Assembly: GCA_050084985.1 (NCBI GenBank)
Contig: JBITNC010000002.1
Coordinates: 3,038,001 to 3,102,000 of the forward strand
DNA length: 64,000 nucleotides
Reading direction: 5' to 3'
Source: Nageia nagi
Taxonomy: Eukaryota; Pinophyta
Shown one piece after another: positions 45,970-57,181 of the stretch. The translations under genes were made by a program, and so were the position numbers. Within the stretch, counting starts at the first letter, position 1. Each line of letters begins with the position of its first letter. Under the pieces are notes generated by a model. The model was given only the letters and a program-made list of their open reading frames with translations. It had not been told where the DNA came from and made no database searches.

Positions 45970-48900
45970 TAGCATCTCTGAGAGCTTTAGCCTGCTAGCA
46001 GCTATGTTGCCCTCGACTTCATCCGCCAACTTTTGCATCTCAGCCTTCCACGCATTAGCTCACAGCATGTGCCTCAAGTGACTTTCTGACTGGTAGAATT
46101 TCACATCGTCGGTCATCATTAGGCTATGAAGGAGATGTTCGACCTTTGTCACTACCTCATCTTCCTCCTAGATGGTGGTGTTTTCTTCTAGAAATTGTAC
46201 ATGAAAGTCCATCTGTTCAATGCATGAGTGAGCCTTGTCATTGATCCCTATCACTTCCTCACCTTTTGGAAATTGGTGATGATTTGGCTATTCACCCCCA
46301 CATACAACCAGTAGTCTTCGTAAAGTTTGGCAGCTTCGAACCTATTAGCCTACGATGCCTCATACCTCAACACCATGGGTCTTTGATAATCTAAGATCAT
46401 GTGCAACTGAACCCTCTTGATGATGATATACTTCAATTGCTCCTTTGCGAAAGGCTCCTTGTGAAGGGCCCCAATGAATTGCCTCAATGCTATCAAACCT
46501 CATCTATCACCTCTTGTTTTACCACCTTCATGCCTTCTTTAAGGAGTTTCACCTTCTTAAGCTCTTCTATGGGTACTTTGGCGGACTCAAGCTCCCGAGT
46601 GAATTTCCTTTGGGCAGCCAACTCCTTCCTCAAGTTCTTTATTTCCTTTTCTTTCAGTAGCCCGTCCTTAGCGATTGCCTTTGTGTTTGAAATGATTGCA
46701 TGTTTCTTGCTAGTCACACCAATGGGGCCAGTGTTGATGATTTGGTTTATTTTTCTCAAGTCTCCGAGGCCCTGAGGGTTATCCTTGTCACCCACTATGG
46801 TCTTGATGCATGCTGCATTTTCCTTCATGTGCACATAGGTTTGACTCTTCCCCAAATGAGTGGAGCTTTCCCCAATTTGATGGTCTGCTCCTCTAGGTCT
46901 AAACTCTTCCCCCAGTTCATGTTGAAGACATCGAGGCACTCATCCATGTCTACACCTCACTCCGGGTTAGGCGAAGGCTGGTGGGTCTCAACAATTGCTT
47001 CGGTGATGGCATTGGTGTTGCTTTGGATCTTCTTCAAAGGTCTTTCATTCTGTCCTGCAATCTCCCCAGGTGTTGTTGACAATTTGGATTGAGATCCTCT
47101 CTTCAGTTGGGCTCTTCTTGGTATTGATTCCGGAGTAGGGTCTTGGTCTTTCCTCTAAGATGTTGAAGGTTCTGAAGTGGTGTGGTTATGGACTTCCTTC
47201 AAGATCTCCAACGACGGCTCTTACTCACCCTGAGCATCTTGTATGTCTCTTTCAGGAACAGTATTGGTTGCATGCTCATCTCCTGGCCCTTCATCTGACT
47301 CATCTTCCGAAATGCTCTCATACTCCACCTCTTCAAGCATACTCTTCTGATCATCATCTCCCTATCCATCTCCTTGTTCTTCATGAGGGGCATCGTGGTC
47401 TTCATATAAATGGCTTGAGGACTTTGACCCTGATCATGGAATGGTCTGAGACGGATGTGACAGTACTGTCCTCATTGGCCTTTGGGGTTGAGACGGATCC
47501 GATCTCTAGTTTCTCGCACATCTCACTACCTTATTGGTGGCCATGCGCTCCAATTCCCTCACAGCATGTTCATCAACTATCTCCCTTACCTGCTGTGCTA
47601 CCTGCTCAACAGGAACCTTCCCATGCATGGATGCATATTGCCCAATGGGTTCCTCAATCATCAGTGGAAACTGGGTGACCTTGGAGGTAGATTATTGTGG
47701 TTTCCTTCCCCGAGATTGGGACAACTTCTTATGAATTGATGCCTCTACTTCCCGTTGTTGTTTGTGAGCCTCCTATTGCATCTTGGCACAAAGCTTATTC
47801 ACTTCCACCTTAGTGCTGATGTTTCGAAATGGCTCCTCATCTCTAAGTGGCCTATGCTCATAGGCTCTCTTCCTCTCCTTATAGAAGCTGTGGATTCGAT
47901 GCTCAGGGTCATAGTGGATGGCGATCAACATCATCTCAAATTTGTACCTTCCCAACTCATCTATCATGGAGGCCACGTCTGCCCAAGCTCTACATTGGTA
48001 CTCTCTCACTATGATTGGCATATTGGAAGTGGCTGACTTCTTCTGCCAAATGTGCTCATGCAGGTAGGTCAACTGCCTCATCATCTCCATCAGGAGCATC
48101 CTATTGCTCATGTACCAAGGTAGTTGATATGGGTCCACAATAGTTGATATGGCTCCACAACTGATCCATAGAGGCGAATGTAGGAGTAATGTTGGTGATA
48201 GATGAAAGTCTCCATGTTTCCTCAATGCATCTTAGGCTAAGTTGGAGATTCTGGCAACAATGATCTCTCCTTTAAGCTCCTTGTAGATTTCGTATTCCCA
48301 TCCATCATTCTTCATTGCGAAATTCTCGCATCTCCTCTCAATCTTCCACTTTTGGTAGCACTTCCATACGACATATGTTCCCTTCTTGATCAAATCAGCC
48401 TCCCCTAATGCAATAGGCCTTTGCTTGCCGTGGAGCAACAAGTATAGCAAGTAAAAATTAAGGTAAAATTTGTGTGTGGTTCCCACCGATGATAGTTGGT
48501 CCATGATGCTATCGCTCAACACCTTACAATTGATCTTCTCCCCCCTGCCTATCTCCATGATGAAACCGAAGAACTCTTTTCGGAACTTGGACACATCCTC
48601 CTTCCCGAGAACTTGTGACAACATGAGGATCATTAATTCGATAAAGGGATGGAAGTGGGAGAGAGGGGCATTGATGAGCGCGTTACCCTTAAGGCCATGG
48701 TGCTCATCGAACATCCAACTCTTGATTGTTGCGACTGCTCTATTGGTGTCTCGATAGCATATTAACAATTGCTCCTCTGTATACTCAAAATTGCCTCGAA
48801 GACCACTGAAATGTGGCCTTGATGCCTTCGGAACTGAAGTCCATGATGACATTGCCCTTGATGTCGCGGAGCACCCTTTCACCTTTCCTCCAATGTTGGT

Positions 48901-49199
48901 TGACTTCCAAACACAACTCTGGGAACGGAGCTGTGAATGGGACAAAGGCTTAGTTTGAGAGCCCAGACAAGACGATATCTTGTTTCAACTCGCTAAATGG
49001 CTTGTTTCTGATATTCTCTCATCTGCATCGGATCCATCTTCTGCCAGTTTGTCTCTGATAGTGGCTAGCCCGTTCTTGGAGAACTTAGCCCCCTGGGATA
49101 GGGAGTGTCCTCGCTCGCATATAGTGATGATACACCCTTGCCTGATGTACTCCAGATCTCGTGCATAGTCCTTGGCCGATTGCTTTTGGAACTAGCCAT
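45970..49199 (-). pseudogene. Element X large ORF, minus copy (longest copy, about 3.2 kb)
   Basis: Likely start MASSKSNRPRT at 49199. The body reads, with frameshifts, DLEYIRQGCIITICERG, then the 237-codon frame 48945-48232 (FDEHHGLKGNALINAPLSHF; LSDSIMDQLSS; FYLNFYLLYLLLHGK; WKCYQKWKIERR). Then come MLLMEMMRQLTYLHEHIW and HYDPEHRI (about 47918), GVTSKKHAI (about 46725) and a charged helix KNLRKELAAQRKFTRELE (46939-46493). The full ORF would be about 1,070 codons. I cannot name a family; no retroviral enzyme motif is visible. Several stops and shifts make it inactive. Confidence 0.72.
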
Positions 49200-49410
49200 A
49201 ACGTTTTAGTGAGTGTCGAGGACCTTTCAAGGTGATGTGATGGCTTTCTTGCAAGTCTATGACCTTCACGCCTCCTTCCTAGCCTCCTTGTTCCCCTGTG
49301 CAAGCCTTCCCAAGCAATTAGGCGAATTTCAAACACAAAATTCTGCAATTTTGGCGCAAATGTAGAAGAGGAGTGCAATTTGAATTTGGGAAAATGAGGT
49401 CCCCAAGTTG

Positions 49411-49421
49411 ATATTTATAGC
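49411..49421 (-). promoter_or_regulatory. TATA-like box upstream of X minus copy
   Basis: The minus strand reads CTATAAATATC about 210 bp before the likely ATG at 49199. Position and sequence fit a plant core promoter, but expression is untested. Confidence 0.45.
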
Positions 49422-49574
49422 TGAAATGGGCTTTCTTGAAACCCTAGTCGGTTAGGTTATGGAGCAAAACACATCCTAGCCATCTGGATGGCCGACCTTG
49501 AGATGTGTGCCATCTTTAAACTTTGCTCCTAGCTGACTAGAACCAAACGTGGGAGTTTTAGGATGTCTTCTGGC

Positions 49575-50545
49575 TTGGTGCATGCCCAGAAAAGGCAAGA
49601 TTTTGTCTTTCTAGGGCATGCGCCAACCCCTGGGGTGAATGCATTCCCCACATTGGCCCTCTTCATGCTCCTGCTTGTCCAACTTGACCCTTGAACTCTG
49701 TCCTAAGACCTGATCTCACTTGATGCTCGCTTCTCTGGGGCCCAACTTGCTCATTTCTCCCAAACATCTCAACCCCGGGACCCTTCCAATCCTAGCGCAT
49801 GGTTTCAAAAGACAGGATTGTGTCTTTTTGAAACACCCTCCAACTTCTCCAGCTCCTCCAGCCTGGGCGCATGATCTAGAAAGTCATGATCCTATCTTCC
49901 TGAGGCATGCGCTGGGTTGCAGATGGCTAGATTTACCTTGCGTTGGTCTCCTGCTCCTGAGACTTAGTCAAATTTTCAAGCTTGCTTCGTCTTGGTGCCT
50001 TCCCAAGCTTGGCACATGCTCCCAAAAGTCATGAATCTGTCTTTTTGAGGCATGCGCCAACCCCTCTGGTCATGCTGGAGTGGGATCTGAGCTCTGAGAC
50101 TCCATGCCTTAGCCAGATTTTCACTTCATCTCATCTGGAAGCCTTCTTAGGCCTAGTGCATTCTCCCAAAAGATAGGATTGTCTTTTTGAGGCATGCGCC
50201 AGCCTTCAAGGTGAGTGTACTCCATCTTTTCGGGTTCCAAGTTCTTCCGGTCGGCCCCTTGGCTTGGGTGCATGCTCCCAAAAGATAAAATTTTGTCTTT
50301 TTGAGGCATGTGCCAACCTTGACATGCATTAACTTGTCTTTTCGGGCCTTCGTTTCATCCTGGGCATCTTCCTGGGCCTGGTGCATGCCCCAAAAAGATA
50401 GGACTTTGTCTTTTCATGGCATGCACTAGGTCCAGGAGTGACCCAGTTTGAGTTTCTGTACTTAATTTCAAAACTAGGCGTCCTCTTGGCCCGAGCGCAT
50501 GTCCTAGAAAGATAAGAGTTTGTCTTACTAAAGCATGCACCAAGC
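49575..50545. repeat. Hairpin array 1: eight palindromic repeat units
   Basis: Units start near 49575, 49793, 49866, 50011, 50155, 50267, 50380 and 50494; the last four are 112-114 bp apart. Each unit reads GGTGCATGCCCCAAAAAGA, a loop of about 8 bases, then TCTTTTTGAGGCATGCGCC, so it is its own near inverted complement over roughly 19-22 bp. Diverged spacers (CCTGGGCATCTTCC-like) separate units. Open frames through the array encode repeats such as HAPKSHESVFLRHAP on either strand; I treat these as by-products. Confidence 0.82.
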
Positions 50546-50738
50546 CTACAAGTATCCTGGATCTGTCCTGCTTGGTTCGTACTTGACTTGGATTTCCTAG
50601 TTCCACCTAGACTCGACTTACACTTCTCCAGACTTAGTCATTTTTCAAGGGTTTTATTTTTCAGCATGACATGACTGAGGTTGGACGGGTGATAGGCTTG
50701 ATTTCGAATTTATTGGAGGTGAGGAGAGGTCGTTCTAG

Positions 50739-51035
50739 CTATATGCTTGACAACTCTAAGTTACGAAGGGTCCCCAAAATTGCTACCTTTTGGGGTGAGT
50801 TGTGTAGGGCACAATAGGTGGTAGCTCTAAACATCTCAACCGCCTCTTGGGTTATTCTTGCATAACTCGCGAAGCTAACCTTTGGGGTAACCAGTCCCCA
50901 TAGCGGGAGGAAGTAATGTCCCTTCACTTGAGGTTTTGGCATTTTTCCCACTACTTTCAGGTAGGAAAGAAAAACACCCCAACACCACCTTGTTGGCCAT
51001 TTCTTGAAAAACTCCACTTACCAGTCACTATCATG
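50739..51035. other. Conserved element tail with two shared motifs
   Basis: GGGTCCCCAAAATTGCTACC (50769) is a motif also found at 52307, in shortened form at 40240, and inverted at 62.7 kb. Then comes TTTGGGGTAACCAGTCCCC (50881), as at 3397. The minus-strand frame here (WCWGVFLSYLK...LWGLVTP) and that at 3342-3569 (WCWYVFLSSLK...LKGLVTP) are similar, which may reflect only DNA homology. Confidence 0.55.
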
Positions 51036-51075
51036 ACCCAAAACTCGTGACTTCCCATTTGGACCATTGACAAAA

Positions 51076-52117
51076 TGTGTCATGGTTACTTTGTAATCTA
51101 GTGTTTGTTTATGATTATGTTGTACATGTGTAACTCAAGCACGAGCTTATGGTCTGCGGACCCCACTGTGAGCCCAGTAATGGAATGTCTCCCCTTTTGT
51201 AGTGTTGTGTTAACTTGCAATAGGTTATCCCAGATTGTGGGAATCCCTAGATAGGCATGAGTCTTGTATAGTCCAAAGGTGCATAGAGGAGCATACCAGT
51301 GTTGGGAGGGCTCCACATACCCCACGTTGGCATGGTTGACCTGTTGACCCCAACGTTGGAATAGACTTGGCTTGGGACGATAACGAGGCATGATGGATAG
51401 ACACGTGAGGCTATATATTGAAGATGGAGCTCCATGATGAGACGGTTATTGATTATACTTCTATACTGAACCCGATTGGGCATCCAAGTCTTGGCAATGC
51501 TGAGCATTATTCCTAGAGGGGTGACAGGGTTGGAGCCTAGCACTCTACAACTTAGATGGGTCACTTAGTCCATCCGATGGTATTCCAAGGGTGAGCTTCT
51601 ACATTCAATGGTCGCCAGGGTTCGAGGAGGCTCCTTTGCAGGAGAAGATTCGGAGTCTAAGGGAGTGAGTCTTTCCTGTGGTGTTCGGCTTGCAGAGGGT
51701 TTGGAACCCTATATCTGGATATTGAGATCCTCATTGTATTCCATCCACTATCATAATAAAATACATCTTGTGCCTCTCTCCATTGTGTTGTTCATTGTTG
51801 TGTATGTGTTGTGCCTCTTGTATACTGGTGTTGGAAGCTTTTTCTGGCTCCATATTGTTGTGTGTTCCCATTGTTGGTAATTTTGTGTTGTGTATTGTTG
51901 CTGGAAGGCATCGTGGGGTTTGCAGAGTATTGGGGAAGCCCTAGGGGCTGATGTCAACATTGGGTGGATCTCATATGTTGTGTTATTTGGGAGCCCTAGG
52001 AGGCCCATGTTGGTGCATTTAGGTGTTTGCATGCCCTAGAGGGAAATCGTTAGGTGTTTGGGGGCTGTAGAAGCCCTAGCTTGGTTTGTTTTTGCTGAGG
52101 GTGATTTTAGGTCATCA
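51076..52117 (+). mobile_element. Solo LTR (1,042 bp), gypsy-type, perfect target-site duplication
   Basis: Starts TGTGTCATGGTTAC and ends GGTCATCA, flanked by CAAAA (51071-51075 and 52118-52122). Blocks GGACCCCACTGTGAGCCC, CCCACGTTGGCATGG and GGTTCGAGGAGGCTCC place it in the same broad LTR family as 10136-16729 and 40275-42093. Confidence 0.87.
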
Positions 52118-52540
52118 CAAAACTCCATCTTTTGCAATGTTTCTTGAAACTAGGCCATGAACTGGCCATTGGATATGCTGAACTATCTTCATGACTTTGG
52201 GGGCATTTTCGTGCACTGCTCGATCATCTTGCCACTTTGTATCTTCATCTTGGTCCTAGTCTAGTCATTCTCAGGCAATGCCCTTCATTTCCTTTGCAAA
52301 AATTGGGTCCCCAAAATGTTGCATCTTGAGGTGTGTTGTGCAGGCACAACAGGTCCATGCTCCTACTGTAAATTCTATAGCCAGCTTGTTGAATGTCCAT
52401 ACTTCTACCAACTGAAGGTTTAATTTCCATTCTCCAGTCATTTATTTTTATTTATTCGATATTTTGCTCTTTCAAGTTCCAACTTGCAAGTATAATAATA
52501 ATGCCATTAATTTTTTCTATAAAATCACTTACTCCAGTGA

Positions 52541-52777
52541 AGAGAGTATGCTCTACACTTGTAACGAAAGCTGACCTAGTGTATCAAAATTCTAAATCTG
52601 GTTAATTATTATAAATTTTAATGCCAAAGAGAGTATGCTCTACAATCGCAACAAGAGTTGACCTAGTGTATCAAAAATCTTTAGCATTTAAACACTTTTA
52701 AGTTTAAATTTCTTAAAGGCTATAAAGAGTATGCTCTACACTTGCAAGAAATGTTGATCTGGTGTATCAGAAATCCA
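52541..52777 (+). repeat. Three imperfect copies of a 54-bp unit before the hAT sequence
   Basis: Copies at 52541-52595, 52627-52680 and 52724-52777 share GAGTATGCTCTACA and a TGACCTAGTGTATCA-like block. Each can encode RVCSTxxxxxDLVYQxS. The third copy is in frame with the hAT-like sequence that follows. It may be coding decay or a simple local duplication. Confidence 0.7.
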
Positions 52778-52935
52778 AAGTCCTAAGAAACTTAAAATTT
52801 ATAGTTCAAATTCATTTTAAATGTTATGCTGCCATGGTGAATGCATTGACAACTACTGGTGTGGGGTATAAACCCCCCACTGCACATGATTTGAGGGGGT
52901 AACTTCTGGACAATGTGGTTAAGGATGTGGGTGTC

Positions 52936-54008
52936 TGTAAAATTCCAAATAATTCTCCAAGAAAATATTAGCCAAACAACAAACAATAAATATCAAATTA
53001 TGCTCCTAGGCATGCCACAAACTGATCTAGGGCATCAAACATACATAATTATGAATCAAAAATGCCAACGACTCACTCTACAAGCCAAATAACACCTTAA
53101 TTGCCCAATGTCATACACAAGGAAGCAAGATTGCATCAAACACACCAAAATATGAGACAAGAGATGGAGATCAAGTGTGCCATGGCTTTATTAATGATGG
53201 AATGGTGAGTACAATATAAACCAGGCCCTCAAGGGCTCAACATTGGCCTCTAAGGAACCAACTAGGGCACATTGATGTGCAAAGATGTACACTGCTATAG
53301 ATATGTTGTAGAATAACCACACTCTACTAGATCTGTGGACGCCACACTGAAGGGCTTCCTCACAGGCTAGCTCTCGACGAAGAAAACGAATGCAGTTCCG
53401 GAATACCATCGAATAGATTCAAAGGTGCAAACCGCTATGGACGCCTCAGGGTAGGGGAACCTCACAACACTAACATTCACCTCAATCGCTAGACAGAAGG
53501 TGTTCTAAGCCTCTTGGACTCTCCTTCGTCTACAAGCCCAAGGGTGCTTGACGCTGCCAAGACTTGAGACTAATATTGCATTTACAATTATTAATTGGCC
53601 TTGGAATCATGTATTACAACTCATACAAGTGGCCCCCATTATTACTATGATAAAACATACTAAATCTACTCTTAATTACCAAGCTCACACCTAAATATAA
53701 TCCATAACTAACTCATTTCTCAAGGAGAGGGACATCACACTCCAAGGGTAAATATGGAGATGTTCTTGGATTTCTATGTGCGGACGCGGTATGGAAGACT
53801 GGTTCCACTAGCAAAATTCAAGAGGCCATAACTCTTTCATTTCCTAATGAAACCATGTCGTATAACCTATCAAAACGCTTCCCACGAGATGCTCTATCCA
53901 ATGAAGAAGTTTAATCAACCATCCAAAACTTGTGGTGAACTTTCTTTCCAAAAAGGGAACACTTGGGATCCCAAATTTCACCAATTTAGCCCAAAAGGGG
54001 ATGTTACA
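52936..54008 (-). repeat. 3' LTR of the non-autonomous element (TATA segment deleted)
   Basis: 1,073 bp, homologous to 57182-58467. The segment equivalent to about 57812-58022, which carries the TATA box, is absent. The break lies between TTGAG and ACTAATATTGC, with GAG shared at both ends. Confidence 0.85.
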
Positions 54009-54024
54009 AAGCCTCCCCTCTTGC
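54009..54024 (-). other. Polypurine tract
   Basis: The minus strand reads GCAAGAGGGGAGGCTT immediately before the 3' LTR start TGTAACATCC. Confidence 0.82.
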
Positions 54025-55398
54025 TTTCCCTCAAGCAATTGCAATACAATCCCCAGGTCCCAAATCAATATCAAAGAAGTAGGTCCATCATGTTGTTGTT
54101 GCACCTCTGTATTCTTCTTGGAAAAAATGAACAAGGATGCAAGGGCAACATCAACATGTAAAGATACAATTCTGCAAAAATCCATCAATGCCACATCAAG
54201 ATCCATACATGTTGATTTGTGAAGTACTATCTTCGCCATCATCTCATCATCCTTCATGTTTTGCAAGTGCGCATATATGAAATCTATCAATTCCTCTACA
54301 AACTCAATTCTGATGTAAAGCCGACCCCAAACTAGGAATGAAAGTGAACTAGTAGCCTTTATTCCCTTCCCAAATCAACCAATGAATGGTACTCAGGTTT
54401 AAAATAAAAATCAGAACTCAACATCTCAAAATTAGCCCTCATGACTTCCCAATCAATGTACAAATATGTATCAATAGTTAGCAAAAAGGTTGCCAACATT
54501 GGGTCTTCACAATTACACTTAAATGGTGCAAGGAGTGCCAACCAAAAGGTCTCCAACTATGTCCTAATAGCAATCAACAAATTAGTCCCTGAAATACCAA
54601 TAATCCAAACAAAGCCTCTTATCATCACCAAACAGTCATCAATGATTGCAGCCATTAAGTCAGGGATAGCAGTCATCAAATAATGCATCAACAATGTGTG
54701 TAAAGACAAGAAATATTTCTTGATCATTGGCAGCCCTTATCAAGTGCAAAGCATTTCTTATATCATCTTCAACAGTCCTTGCATCAACAATAAGTTCAGC
54801 CCATACTGAGTGTATATCAATCCCAAAGTCATGAGCAAAGAGTACAATGAAAGTCCCATTGTTATCAGCAATTAATGCAGCCCCTATGGAGTGAATAACA
54901 GTCCTGGAATGGTATCTGAATGATGCAATAACAGTCCCAGAATGGTATCCAACTGATGCAATAAGAGTCCTCCTGTTAACAACAAACAAGATGCCCTCCC
55001 ATGCTTGGACGTTTCCTCCAAAATTATTATAAAAGGATGCAAAAACAGTGAACATATCAGCAATAGTCAATGCACCAACATATGCATTCTACAGTATATG
55101 GGAAAAATCCCCTACTGGCCATCAAGTGCAGCCATCAAAAGTGACTCAGGTCTGAAGCAAAATTCAGCCACTAATGCTCCAGAATCAGTCCTACGCATCT
55201 CATTCCCTGCCCACTTTGTCAACACTTTGCCTCTCAAAGTTGGTACAACTGCAGTTCAAAATTTTATGAGAATTGCAGCCTCCAAAGTCTTCAATGATGA
55301 ATAGTCAACAGCCCTTAGATCAACTTCAACAACAACCTCAACCCTTTCCTCAAAACCCAGTAAGTATGCAGTCTCTACAAAAGTCATTACGGTTTTTC

Positions 55399-56280
55399 TC
55401 ACGACACTGACAACAATATGGCAATTTGAGCCTTGGTCAGAAGTGCAGTCCCAAATAGTATTTTAGCAATTTTGTTTGGGTGCATAACTGCCCTCACCTC
55501 CTTGTTATTCGCCAGATCCCTCAAGGCCAAAGGAAACCAGTCTTTTATTGCTCTTCTACTCTTATCAGGGCCACTTTCTATCAACCAACTATTGTTAGAT
55601 TTCAAGACCAAATTAAAGGTTGTTGTATACCTTTTCCAAGTGCTCTTATGTATGTGCCAAGTCTCCCAAAAGTCCCAATGACGCCTTAGAGAGTGGATGT
55701 CTCTTTCTAGGACTAGATATTTATGAGTCAAACGTACTAAACCTCCAAACAATGATGGATGACTGCCATAAAGATAAGATCTAATGTCACACCCCTTTGC
55801 AGTAACTTCATGACGGTTTAAGATCTCAAGAAGACACAAATGATGCCTCCAAAGATGGACGTTCCCTCCTAAAGCAAAGAGTGTTGGTTTTGGATGTGCA
55901 ATACTCCCCTCTAGATCCTCCAAATTTGGACGTTCTTCTTCAAGGGCTGAAGTTGCAAGAGAGAAATCTCCAATAGCCTCCATACCTTCATCCTTCATGT
56001 CCTCTTCTGGATTTGACATGCTATTCTCTCCTTCGCCATTTGTGCCACTTTCCATTTTGGGCTCAAGATTTTCTTCATGCTCTATATCATTTTCATCAAT
56101 GTGGTCAAGGGAGCAAATGCAATGATCCTCATCCTGTACGTCCTCTATGCTACGTTTTTCCAACTTAGGGCTTTCTTCCTTTTCAATGTTGCCCTCTTCT
56201 ATCATAGCCTTCTTGCAAAATTCTTCAATTTTAGGGCCAATAATCTTTGCCTCAAGATCCATTTCTGATTTGTAATTCAC
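55399..56280 (-). CDS. Unknown 293-codon ORF of the non-autonomous element
   Basis: The longest uninterrupted frame in this element. The N-terminal half is very acidic (MNYKSEMDLEAKIIG, EDVQDEDHCICSLDHID, HEENLEPKMESG). The C-terminal half is richer in Trp, His and Leu (LFALGGNVHLWRHHLCLLE, RRHWDFWETWHIHKSTWKR, IKDWFPLALRDLA). I do not recognise it. There is no zinc knuckle, DTG/DSG protease loop or polymerase motif. Frames further down the minus strand (55070-54660) look like continuing decayed sequence. An accessory or captured gene is an inference. Its openness amid decayed neighbours is notable. Confidence 0.5.
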   Translation of the reverse strand: MNYKSEMDLEAKIIGPKIEEFCKKAMIEEGNIEKEESPKLEKRSIEDVQDEDHCICSLDHIDENDIEHEENLEPKMESGTNGEGENSMSNPEEDMKDEGMEAIGDFSLATSALEEERPNLEDLEGSIAHPKPTLFALGGNVHLWRHHLCLLEILNRHEVTAKGCDIRSYLYGSHPSLFGGLVRLTHKYLVLERDIHSLRRHWDFWETWHIHKSTWKRYTTTFNLVLKSNNSWLIESGPDKSRRAIKDWFPLALRDLANNKEVRAVMHPNKIAKILFGTALLTKAQIAILLSVS

Positions 56281-56612
56281 TAGATTCTTTTTCTTTTTAG
56301 ATCTTGGTGTAGAATCTCCTGATAACGACCTATAGAAGCTCTTTCAAAAGCTCCCTTCTTCTTGATCCTGCGCAACAACACGAATAGATGGTTGTACCGG
56401 GTTAGATCTGAACTTTGGTTGTAGATCTCTTCTCCCATCAAACTGCATGAATGAACTACTGTCATAAAAATCAGAATTGCTTTCATACCTTTTTGGAGTG
56501 TCATTATGGCGGATCCAAGTCTCATAATGGTACGAATGATGCCCTAGAGGATAGGCGCTCTTCTCCAAGGTTGAGATCTCTCAGATCAAAAGCTCTTCAC
56601 TCCCCTGCGACC

Positions 56613-57152
56613 TCACTTTCTTCCCCAAAACTCCAAATAATCCTGATAATTAATTGCTGCCCTAAATTCTTTTGGATTTTCCATGTACTCCTGGTGTAGG
56701 GCATTCCACTCCCATGGATCTATAAGATTTGGATCATCCTCTTGCCTCGAAAGGAACATGGGCTTGGTCAGTCTAGGCAATGGTGATGAATGGCCAACCA
56801 AAATATCTCCTCCTCATAGATCTCGTGCATACCCTGATCTATGTCAAAATGTCTCAACTCCTCCCTGATCTTGTTTCTGTGTAGATCCTGTTCTATGAAA
56901 GTGTGGTGGAATCCTCTCCTTCAAATTTTGCATAGGTCCATACTCCATTGGTCGAGCAAGCATTGCCCTAGTAGCATAACTCCCACATGTCGGATGAGAA
57001 ACTCTCCTACGCATGTCAGTAAGTAATTCCTCTCCTTGCTTAACATCTTGATGATTTAACTCCTTGAGTAATCTCTGCATTACTTCAATGGTGGTGTTTA
57101 GCTTCTCTATACTGATTGCAGATTTGAAAGGCTCGCTCACTTCCATCTTCAC
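56613..57152 (-). pseudogene. Gag-like N-terminal module of the non-autonomous element
   Basis: 57152-56844 encodes a short leader (MKMEVSEPFKSAISIEK). 56801-56613 encodes LPRLTKPMFLSRQ...NALHQEYMENP...INYQDYLEFWG, which aligns with the gypsy gag start at 12520-12700 (IPKLSKPMF...IFREYSM...FNRYLEILG). So this element carries a gag-derived module but none of the downstream enzymes. 56568-56280 continues with short, shifted frames. Confidence 0.68.
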
Positions 57153-57168
57153 AGGATGGTAGGATCAA

Positions 57169-57180
57169 GCTCTGATACCA
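57169..57180 (-). other. Primer-binding site (initiator tRNA-Met)
   Basis: The minus strand reads TGGTATCAGAGC, one base from the 5' LTR border. Confidence 0.92.
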
Positions 57181-57181
57181 C

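Noticed and set aside
49720-50606. Proline/histidine-rich repeat proteins on either strand
   Set aside because: The repeated peptides follow directly from the palindromic DNA units, which give similar peptides on both strands.
50739-51017. Minus-strand ORF with WCWxVFLS as a conserved small protein
   Set aside because: The similarity to 3342-3569 can be explained by DNA homology of element tails; both frames lack other support.
40275-52117. One 12-kb LTR element bounded by the two similar LTRs at 40-42 kb and 51-52 kb
   Set aside because: The right LTR has its own perfect CAAAA duplication and the left one is truncated and lacks a primer-binding site, so they are separate insertions.
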